Of a DNA stretch of 47,099 nucleotides, positions 40,379 through 47,099 are shown piece by piece. The first letter of the stretch is position 1. Each line of letters starts with the position of its first letter. Below the pieces are notes generated by a model. That model was not told the DNA's origin. It ran no database searches and saw only the letters and a list, made by a program, of their open reading frames with translations. The DNA lies in contig JAFVHN010000068.1 in NCBI GenBank assembly GCA_017474515.1, forward strand, positions 1-47,099, in the 5' to 3' direction. Made by a program: the position numbers and the translations under genes. The stretch comes from Prevotella sp. (GTDB lineage Bacteria > Bacteroidota > Bacteroidia > Bacteroidales > Bacteroidaceae).

Positions 40379-40824
40379 AATTTTTGGTTTTTAAATTTAT
40401 AAAATTAGGTTAACTTTTTTGTTTACTAAGGATATTTTGACAAACCGTTGCAAAGATAGGCATAATAAAAGAAACACATTTATACTTTTTTGCTCCATTC
40501 TTATACTTTATTCTTTTTAGGGTTAAATAGCGTTAATCCCGCCTGTAACCTCCTCCGGTTATGGCAGAAATATGCTGCAAAGATACGATTATTTTTCAAA
40601 TCACCAAACAAAAAAGTTGATGTTTTGTGCTTTTACACAAAAAGATACGTTTTGACATGGCCGTAATGTATGCTTTTAGGTATAAAATGTATTATCGGCG
40701 GTTTTTGTGTGATGGCCTATGCAACAAACATTACGCCATCGCTATGGAAGGTATGGGGATTTGGTGCTTCGGAAATAGTTACACGCGGGGGCGTGAAACG
40801 TCTTTAAAGTAAAACCCGAGGAAA
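40379..40824. other. Intergenic region between divergent genes
   Basis: This 446-bp A/T-rich gap has two minus-strand TATCTTTG boxes (40451-40458 and 40578-40585), and an imperfect inverted repeat (ATGGCCGTAATGTATG, 40657-40672, against CAAACATTACGCCAT, 40725-40739). No clear plus-strand promoter was found for the gene at 40825. Confidence 0.6.
40451..40458 (-). promoter_or_regulatory. Promoter -7 box for the 446-aa secreted protein gene
   Basis: TATCTTTG on the minus strand; predicted leader about 65 nt. A second identical box at 40578-40585 may give a longer transcript. Confidence 0.6.
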
Positions 40825-43800
40825 ATGAAATACCAGTTCCAGCGCCTTCTCCTTGCGGCGGTCCTGGCGATGCTCTTGCATGCCGCCTTTGCCGCCCCGA
40901 AGCCCAAGAAAGAACTTTTCGTGCCCATGGACTATTCCACCTGCGGCTATCGCGGTGCCGACGTTCCGCTTCCCGTGGTGGCCAACGTGGTGTTTGTGGA
41001 ATGGTCGCCCGGCGATTGCCACTCGCGCCTTCAGCAGGCCATCGACTATGTGTCGGGCCTGAAGGCCGATGCCGAGGGCCGCCGCGGTGCCGTCTTGCTG
41101 GGTCCCGGGCGTTTCGTCGTCGGGCGGCCGTTGCGCATTTCGGCCTCCGGCGTGGTTGTCCGCGGCAGCGGTCCGCAAAGCACCGTGCTGGCCATGAGCG
41201 GCGTGGAGCGCGGCGCCGCCATCTACGTGGAAGGCTCGCCCATCCGCGTGGTTTCCGACACCTTGCGGCTCAGCAGCGACAATGTTGCCGCCGGCTCCGC
41301 CGAACTCCTGCTTGCCGACGGCCATGCGCTGGCGGCCGGCGATGCCGTCAGGATTGTAAGGCCCTGCACGGCCGAATGGATTTCGCATCTCGGCATGGAC
41401 GATTTCGGCGGCGGCCTCGACTATACGGGCTGGAAGCCCACCGACGTGGAGATGGAGTGGGAACGCACGGTGATGGCCGCCTCCGACGGGCGCATCACCC
41501 TCGACGCGCCCCTCACCACCGCCCTTTCTGACGCCTTCGGCGGAGCGTTTGTGATGAAGACCGACCGTCGCGGCGAACTTCGCGAGTGCGGCATCGAGAA
41601 CCTCTGCATCGACGCCTTCGCCGACCAGGGCCCCGACCGCTCGCTTGCCGACGAGGACCACTGCTGGGACGGCATCTGGATGGAGCACGCCTCCGACTGC
41701 TGGGTGCGCCGCGTAAGGTTCGTCCACCTGGCGGGTTCGGCGGTGAACCTTCAGAAACATGTGCGCCGCGTCACCGTAGAGGATTGCATGGCCGTGCAGC
41801 CCGTGTCGGAAATTGGCGGCTGGCGCCGGCAGGTGTTCCTCACCCGCGGCCAGCAGACGCTTTTCCAGCGCTGCCTCTCGCGGCAGGGCATCCACGACTT
41901 TGCCGCCGGCTTCTGTGCCGCCGGGCCCAATGCCTTCGTCCAATGCGAGGGCGAACAGTCGCTGGGGTTCAGCGGCAGCATCGGCTCGTGGGCTCCCGGA
42001 CTGCTCTTCGACATTGTGAACATCGACGGCGGCGACCTCGCCTTCCGCAACCTGGAGCAATTCCAGTTCGGCACCGGCTGGAACACCGCCAACTCCATGT
42101 TCTGGCAATGTACGGCCTCCACCATCTGGTGCTACAGCCCCGACGGCGACAACCGTTGTAGCGGCCACGGCTGCTGGGGCACGCTGACGGGCAACGGCGA
42201 ATGGACGTCGAGCAACGACCATGTGCAGCCGCGAAGCCTCTACTATTCTCAACTGGCCGCGCGCCGTCCCGATGGCGGCACGCCAGCGCCCCACCTGCTT
42301 CCCATGAACACGGCCGCCAGCAGCTCGCCCGCCCCCGAGGAGGCGGCGCTGATGGCCCGCCAGTCGCTCACCGTGCCGCGCCTCACCCTTGAGATGTGGC
42401 TCGACAGCATTCCTTACGAGGCCTCCACCGACCCGTCGGGGCTGAAGCGCCTGAAAGATGTTCCACGCGTGGAAAACGGCCCCATGCAGCCCCGTTTCGC
42501 CGTTTCCGGCGGCTGGCTAACCGCCGGCGGACGGCTCATTACGGGCAACCGCTACGACATTCCCTGGTGGAGCGGGCGCGTGAAGGACAACTTCGTGGCC
42601 CAGGGCGCACGGCCCGCCGTCACACGCTTTGTGCCGGGACGCGAGGGAACGGGGTGGACCGACCGCCTCGACAGTGTGGTGGATTACCTGAAAAGCCACC
42701 ATTTCGCCATGCTCGACCACAACTACGGCCTTTGGTACGACCTGCGGCGCATCGACCACGAGCGCGTAAGACGTGCCGACGGCGACGTGTGGGCACCCTT
42801 CTACGAGCAGCCCTTCGCACGCAGCGGACAGGGCACCGCCTGGGACGGCCTCAGCCGCTATGACCTGGCGCAGCCCAACCGCTGGTATTGGCAGCGCCTG
42901 CGCTCCTTCGCCGACAAGGCCGCCGTGGAGGGCATCCTGCTCTTCAACCATCACTATTTTCAGCACAACATCCTGGAGGCCGGCGCACACTGGGTGGACT
43001 GCCCGTGGCGGCCTGTGAACAACCTTCAGCACACGCCGTTCCCCGAGCCTGTGCCGTTCACCGGCGACAAGCGCATCTTCATGGCCGAGCAGTTCTACGA
43101 CATCCGCAACGACAGCTTGCGCGACCTTCACCGGCAGTACATCCGCCAATGCCTCGACGAGGTGAAAGACCAGCCCAATGCCGTCCACCTGCTCAGCGCG
43201 GAATATACTGGTCCGCTGCATTTTACGCGCTTCTGGCTACAGACCATCGCCGAGTGGGAGGCCGAAACGGGCCGCCATCCCCTTGTGGCGCTGAGCTGCA
43301 CGAAGGATGCGCAGGACAGCATCCTGGCCGACCCTTCGCTGGCCCGCGTGGTTGACATTATCGACATTCGCTACTGGCACTACAACACCGACGGGCTGTG
43401 GGCACCGCCGGCCGGCGGGAACCTCGCACCAAGGCAGTGGATGAGGAAAATGAAAGTGGGAAAAACGGGATGGCGCGAGGCGTGGCAGGCCGTCGGCGAA
43501 TACACGCGGCGGTTCCCCGACAAGGCCGTCACCTTCTTTTCGCAGCAGTATCCCTCCCTGGGCTGGGCCATCCTCATGGGCGGCGGGTCGTTGCCCAATG
43601 TGAACATTGCCGACACGCGCCTGCTGGCCGACCTGCCCAAGATGAGGCCTGTGGACGGCAAGGGGTGCGCAGCGCTTGGAAACTCCGACGTGGGCTACCT
43701 GCTCTATGTGCTTGACAGCCAGGCCAGCATCGACATCGCCCCCGGAAAATACGATATATATAATGTGGAAAAGTCGAACGGCAGCGTGGTGTTGAAAAAG

Positions 43801-43878
43801 AAAAAGGCCTCACTCGCCGGCATTTACGGATTGGCCGACGCCGCAGAGGGCACCGTCGTTTGGTTGCAAAAGAAATAG
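40825..43878 (+). CDS. Secreted beta-helix plus TIM-barrel-like protein of unknown function
   Basis: The 1017-residue protein has a signal peptide ending near residue 24 (LLLAAVLAMLLHAAFA). Residues about 60-440 look like a right-handed parallel beta-helix of the pectate-lyase-superfamily kind: RGAVLLGPGRFVVGRPLRIS, VVVRGSGPQSTVLAMSGVER, VRRVRFVHLAGSAVNLQKHV. Residues about 560-960 form a second domain, rich in Trp, Asp and His (NHHYFQHNILEAGAHWVDCP, RIFMAEQFYDIRNDSLRDLH, HLLSAEYTGPL), that suggests a glycosidase-type (TIM-barrel) fold. I recall Bacteroidetes proteins of this build under a DUF6298 label, but that name is unverified. There is no T9SS tail, so a periplasmic or lipid-free Sec product is likely. 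A plant-polysaccharide substrate is a guess from context. Confidence 0.75.
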   Translation: MKYQFQRLLLAAVLAMLLHAAFAAPKPKKELFVPMDYSTCGYRGADVPLPVVANVVFVEWSPGDCHSRLQQAIDYVSGLKADAEGRRGAVLLGPGRFVVGRPLRISASGVVVRGSGPQSTVLAMSGVERGAAIYVEGSPIRVVSDTLRLSSDNVAAGSAELLLADGHALAAGDAVRIVRPCTAEWISHLGMDDFGGGLDYTGWKPTDVEMEWERTVMAASDGRITLDAPLTTALSDAFGGAFVMKTDRRGELRECGIENLCIDAFADQGPDRSLADEDHCWDGIWMEHASDCWVRRVRFVHLAGSAVNLQKHVRRVTVEDCMAVQPVSEIGGWRRQVFLTRGQQTLFQRCLSRQGIHDFAAGFCAAGPNAFVQCEGEQSLGFSGSIGSWAPGLLFDIVNIDGGDLAFRNLEQFQFGTGWNTANSMFWQCTASTIWCYSPDGDNRCSGHGCWGTLTGNGEWTSSNDHVQPRSLYYSQLAARRPDGGTPAPHLLPMNTAASSSPAPEEAALMARQSLTVPRLTLEMWLDSIPYEASTDPSGLKRLKDVPRVENGPMQPRFAVSGGWLTAGGRLITGNRYDIPWWSGRVKDNFVAQGARPAVTRFVPGREGTGWTDRLDSVVDYLKSHHFAMLDHNYGLWYDLRRIDHERVRRADGDVWAPFYEQPFARSGQGTAWDGLSRYDLAQPNRWYWQRLRSFADKAAVEGILLFNHHYFQHNILEAGAHWVDCPWRPVNNLQHTPFPEPVPFTGDKRIFMAEQFYDIRNDSLRDLHRQYIRQCLDEVKDQPNAVHLLSAEYTGPLHFTRFWLQTIAEWEAETGRHPLVALSCTKDAQDSILADPSLARVVDIIDIRYWHYNTDGLWAPPAGGNLAPRQWMRKMKVGKTGWREAWQAVGEYTRRFPDKAVTFFSQQYPSLGWAILMGGGSLPNVNIADTRLLADLPKMRPVDGKGCAALGNSDVGYLLYVLDSQASIDIAPGKYDIYNVEKSNGSVVLKKKKASLAGIYGLADAAEGTVVWLQKK

Positions 43879-43992
43879 GAAATGCCGTTTTGACAGGGGC
43901 CGGATTGAAGATGAAGCGGCGTGTACTCTTTTTTTAACCTTAAAAAATTATAATATTACGGACTTGTTGCCATGTGAATAAGCAAAAACAAC

Positions 43993-44000
43993 TATCTTTG
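43993..44000 (+). promoter_or_regulatory. Promoter -7 box for the M16 protease gene
   Basis: TATCTTTG, predicted start near 44007. It lies 1 bp before an in-frame ATG at 44002, so that ATG would not be in the mRNA and the gene must start at 44029 or 44035. Confidence 0.65.
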
Positions 44001-44028
44001 CATGAATGTTTTTAAACCAAATAGCTTA

Positions 44029-46863
44029 ATGAAAATGAAAAGATTGTTTGTGGCTGCCGCGTTGATGATTGTCAGCGTGGGTGCAGCCTTGGCGCAGGAG
44101 ATGCAACTGCCCGAAATTCCCATGGACCCTCAAGTGCGCTATGGCAAGCTTGACAACGGCCTCACCTACTACATCCGCCACAACGAATATCCCGAGCGTG
44201 TGGCCAACTTCTACATTGCCCAGCGCGTGGGCTCCATCCAGGAGGAGGAGTCGCAACGCGGACTGGCACACTTCCTGGAGCACATGGCCTTCAACGGCTC
44301 GGACCACTTCCCCGGCAACGGCATCATTGACTACACCCGCACGCTGGGCGTGGAATTTGGCTCGAACCTCAACGCCTACACAAGCATCGACCAGACCGTG
44401 TATCGTGTGTGCGACGTGCCCACCACGCGGCAGTCGGCCCTCGACTCCTGCCTGCTCATCCTGAAGGACTGGAGCAACGGCCTGAAGTTGCAGAAGAAGG
44501 AAATTGTGAAAGAGCGCGACGTGGTGCACAACGAGTGGCGCATGGGTGAAGGCCCCACGCAACGCATGATTCAGCGCGCCCTGCCGAAGGCTTATCCCGG
44601 CTCGAAGTACGGCGAGCGCATGCCCATCGGACTGATGAGCGTCATCGACAACTTCAAACCGAAGACCCTGAAACAATATTACCAGAAGTGGTATCGTCCC
44701 GACAACCAGGCCATCATCGTGGTGGGCGACGTTGACGTGGACCACATCGAGGCCGAAATCAAGCGCCTCTTCGGCGGCATCAAGGTGCCCGCCAACGCCG
44801 CACAGGTGGTGGCCGAGCCGGTGCCCGACAACAAGGAGGCCATCTATATCTTCGAGAAAGACAAGGAGATGCCTCAGAACCTGGCCTTCGTCATGATGAA
44901 GACCGACCCCGTGCCCGACGAGGTGAAGCGCACCGACGCCTACTTCATTCAGTCGTATGCCGTCAGCGTGGCTTCGCGCATGCTCAATGCCCGCTTCAAC
45001 GAGCTGACACAAGACGCCGAGTGCCCCTTCGTGCAGGCCCAGGCCGACTACGGACAGTACCTGCTCTCGAAGACCAAGGACAACTTCGAAATCATGGTCT
45101 ATCCCAAGGAAGGCAAGGATCTGGAAGCTCTGAAGGCCGTCGTCAGGGAGTGCAAGCGCATCAAGGAGCACGGCTTCACCGCCACCGAGTATGAGCGTGC
45201 CAAGGCCGACTATCTGGCATCGGTCGAGAAGCAATATACCAACCGCAACAAGCGCAAGAACGCCGAGTTCGGCGATGCCTACAGGGACCATTACCTTGAC
45301 GCCGAGCCCATCCCCACCATGGAGTACACCTACGAAAAGGTGAACATGTATGTGCCTATGCTCAACGTTGACATCATCAACCAGATGGTGGCCGAATACT
45401 TCACCAACAGCCAGGAAAACCTGGTCGTCATGGAGTGGGCACGCGAGGCCGACGGCCTCAGCTATCCCACCGAGGCACAGATAAAAACCGCCGTGGAGGC
45501 CGCTCAGGCCGAGGCCGTGGAGGCTTATGTTGACAACGTGAAAGACGAGCCCCTCATCACCGAGGAGAATATGCCGCAGAAAGGCTCCATCGTGAAGGAG
45601 AGCGAGAACAAGACGCTGGGCTACAAAGAGTTGAAGTTGAGCAACGGCGCCACCGTCATTCTGAAAAAGACCGACTTCAAGGACGACGAGGTGCGCATGC
45701 AGGCCTTCGCCAAGGGCGGCAAGAGCCTCTACGGCGAGAGCGACTACAGCAACCTGAAGTTCTTTGACGAGGTCATCGGTTATAGCGGCATCGGCAACTT
45801 CTCGAGCACCGAGTTGCAGAAGGCTCTCGCCGGCAAGAATTGCAACGCCGACGCCAACATGGGCCTCACCCGTCAGTATGTGAACGCCCATTCCACGCCG
45901 AAAGACCTGGAAACCATGATGCAGATGGCATACCTCTATTTCACCAACGTCAGCAAGGACGAGAAGAGCTTCGCCAACCTGAAGAGCCAGCTTGAACTGG
46001 CACTGAAGAACCAGCACCTGCAGCCGCAGGCCGTCTTCAGCGACACGCTCACCAACATGATGTATGCCTACAACCCGCGCTTTGCCCAGCCCAAGGTTGA
46101 AGACCTCGACAAGATGGACTACGACCGCATCCTCGCCATTGCCAAGGACCGCTACAAGAACGCCGGACAGTTCACATTCGTCATCGTGGGCAACTTCGAC
46201 GAGCAGGCCATCCGTCCGCTCATTGAGCAGTACATTGCCGCACTGCCCGCCACCGGCGACAAGCCCGACCAGTTCCGCGACGTGCGCACCATGCCCACCG
46301 GTAAGAAGGTGAACCACTTCACCATGAAGACCGACCAGCCCAACGCCATGTCGTACCTCATCTGGATGAACAAACTGCCCTATACGCTTGAGAACATCGT
46401 GAAGATGGACGCCGCCGGACAGCTTCTTTCGCAAATCTACCTGGCCACCATCCGCGAGGAGGAAAGCGCTGCCTATACCTGCGGCGCCGTGGGAGGCTTC
46501 GACCTTAGTGGCACCGACGCAATGGCAAGGCTCATTGCCGTGTCGCAGGGAAATCCCGAGAAGAACGCCCGCGCCGTGGAGCTGCTCTACAAGGGCATTC
46601 GCGACAACGCCCAGAAACTCGACGCCGACGCCCTGCAAAAGGTGAAGGCATATATGCTGAAACAGGCCGACGAGGATGCCAAGAACAACGCCAAGTGGAT
46701 AAACATCATCACCACATGGAAGGACTACGGCCTCGATACCTACACCAACTACAAGAAGACCGTGGAGGCACTCACCCCGCAGAGCATGCAGCAGTTCTTG
46801 CAGACCATGCTCAACTCGGGCAGCCAGATAGAGTGCGTCATGATGCCCGAAGCCAAAGAGTAG
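44029..46863 (+). CDS. M16-family zinc metallopeptidase (pitrilysin/insulinase type)
   Basis: The 944-residue protein has a signal peptide (KRLFVAAALMIVSVGAALAQ) and two M16 halves. The first half has the inverted zinc motif HFLEH (81-85, with Glu84 the catalytic base) and the downstream ERDVVHNEWRM that gives the third ligand. The second half (from about 500) lacks the motif, as is normal for the regulatory half of this clan. Such proteins in Bacteroidetes are periplasmic and degrade peptides; the substrate is unknown. The ATG at 44029 (or 44035) is chosen over 44002 because the -7 box lies at 43993-44000. A terminator follows. Confidence 0.92.
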   Translation: MKMKRLFVAAALMIVSVGAALAQEMQLPEIPMDPQVRYGKLDNGLTYYIRHNEYPERVANFYIAQRVGSIQEEESQRGLAHFLEHMAFNGSDHFPGNGIIDYTRTLGVEFGSNLNAYTSIDQTVYRVCDVPTTRQSALDSCLLILKDWSNGLKLQKKEIVKERDVVHNEWRMGEGPTQRMIQRALPKAYPGSKYGERMPIGLMSVIDNFKPKTLKQYYQKWYRPDNQAIIVVGDVDVDHIEAEIKRLFGGIKVPANAAQVVAEPVPDNKEAIYIFEKDKEMPQNLAFVMMKTDPVPDEVKRTDAYFIQSYAVSVASRMLNARFNELTQDAECPFVQAQADYGQYLLSKTKDNFEIMVYPKEGKDLEALKAVVRECKRIKEHGFTATEYERAKADYLASVEKQYTNRNKRKNAEFGDAYRDHYLDAEPIPTMEYTYEKVNMYVPMLNVDIINQMVAEYFTNSQENLVVMEWAREADGLSYPTEAQIKTAVEAAQAEAVEAYVDNVKDEPLITEENMPQKGSIVKESENKTLGYKELKLSNGATVILKKTDFKDDEVRMQAFAKGGKSLYGESDYSNLKFFDEVIGYSGIGNFSSTELQKALAGKNCNADANMGLTRQYVNAHSTPKDLETMMQMAYLYFTNVSKDEKSFANLKSQLELALKNQHLQPQAVFSDTLTNMMYAYNPRFAQPKVEDLDKMDYDRILAIAKDRYKNAGQFTFVIVGNFDEQAIRPLIEQYIAALPATGDKPDQFRDVRTMPTGKKVNHFTMKTDQPNAMSYLIWMNKLPYTLENIVKMDAAGQLLSQIYLATIREEESAAYTCGAVGGFDLSGTDAMARLIAVSQGNPEKNARAVELLYKGIRDNAQKLDADALQKVKAYMLKQADEDAKNNAKWINIITTWKDYGLDTYTNYKKTVEALTPQSMQQFLQTMLNSGSQIECVMMPEAKE

Positions 46864-46896
46864 GCCTCATTCCGGAAAAAGGCTATCGATACAACT

Positions 46897-46935
46897 GAAA
46901 GCCCCGCCGACAAACACGGCGGGGCTTTCGTTTTT
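46897..46935 (+). terminator. Intrinsic terminator of the M16 protease gene
   Basis: GAAAGCCCCGCCG, loop ACAAACA, CGGCGGGGCTTTC, then GTTTTT. The stem is a perfect 13 bp. Confidence 0.92.
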
Positions 46936-46963
46936 GTATCAAAATACGAACGATTTTGGACCT

Positions 46964-47085
46964 ATAGGTCATTTTGCAGGCTACAACATGCCCGCAGCCC
47001 CGACAAACACGGGGTTGCGGGCATTTCAACTTTTTGGAAGGCAAAATATACTTTTGAAAGCGCTCAATAGGTCATTTTGCAGGCT
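46964..47085. repeat. 19-bp direct repeats bracketing a second hairpin
   Basis: ATAGGTCATTTTGCAGGCT occurs at 46964-46982 and 47067-47085, 103 bp apart. Between them is a hairpin (46988-47002 with 47010-47024) whose centre CGACAAACACGG is identical to that of the terminator at 46897-46935. Nothing coding was seen from 46864 to the window end. Confidence 0.9.
46988..47024 (+). terminator. Second terminator-like hairpin after the M16 gene
   Basis: ATGCCCGCAGCCCCG, loop ACAAACA, CGGGGTTGCGGGCAT; a T-run (TTTTT) comes only 8 nt later, so it may be a weak or backup terminator. Confidence 0.6.
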
Positions 47086-47099
47086 GCGACTTGCAGGGA

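Noticed and set aside
40804-42294. 496-codon minus-strand frame opposite the beta-helix protein
   Set aside because: Antisense shadow in G/C-rich codons with no recognisable domain.
44026-46638. 870-codon minus-strand frame opposite the M16 protease
   Set aside because: Composition (Leu, Val, His, Gly) is that of an antisense shadow; the plus strand has the HFLEH site and family-wide similarity.

Overview
The window reads as chromosomal DNA of a Bacteroidales bacterium, most likely a Prevotellaceae member (moderate confidence at family level). The reasons are Bacteroidetes-type promoters (TTTG, 19-20 nt, TAnnTTTG) upstream of most genes, a fused SecDF, a metK-DUF4271-hemD-rnpA-yidD-tyrS block, BspA-type leucine-rich-repeat surface proteins, and several secreted proteins whose C-termini look like type IX secretion (T9SS) sorting tails (for example KGIYVSNGKKFVVK).

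Layout. 1-4740: the N-terminal part of a BspA-like protein (cut by the window edge), a membrane-anchored AraC-type regulator, and a secreted Ig-like/CNA-B-like protein. 5146-10372: one minus-strand housekeeping cluster, metK to tyrS, joining SAM synthesis, heme/siroheme precursor synthesis, tRNA processing and charging, and membrane insertion. 10656-13997: a 1113-aa BspA-like protein. 13998-15117: a 1.1-kb gap with a strong small-RNA candidate and one copy of a 185-bp structured repeat. 15118-19325: accessory genes (an RteC-like protein, an M15 peptidase between inverted-repeat elements, a VapD-type RNase with a small partner, tRNA-Gln(UUG), a metallophosphoesterase, a Tat-signal flavoprotein and a divergent Fur-family regulator). 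19456-26871: another BspA-like protein, kduI and kduD (uronate catabolism) split by a four-helix-bundle gene, HU, a rhomboid protease and an EEP-family membrane protein. 27822-46863: secDF, a choice-of-anchor-J secreted protein, xerD, a large pectate lyase with autotransporter-like repeats, two secreted proteins of unknown role and an M16 protease.

The pectate lyase (34781-38281) and kduI/kduD fit one pathway: pectin is cut to unsaturated oligogalacturonides outside the cell, and the resulting keto-deoxyuronate is isomerised and reduced inside it. They are not in one operon, and no SusC/SusD pair is in the window.

The most unusual material is intergenic. There are at least five kinds of short dispersed element: (i) three diverged copies of a 185-bp unit that align without a gap and carry a hairpin at fixed offsets; (ii) exact 10-bp-period arrays built on CCTAGG; (iii) GACGCTT/AAGCGTC palindromes; (iv) 130-145-bp composite palindromes built on GAATTTGCAATTC and GAGTATAAG modules; (v) inverted arrays of AACTCCTG-like 8-9-bp units. 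No transposase gene for any of them was seen. The 185-bp family and the 14.2-14.5-kb RNA candidate are the best leads for something undescribed. All family assignments come from reading the translated sequence and remembered family features; no database search was run.
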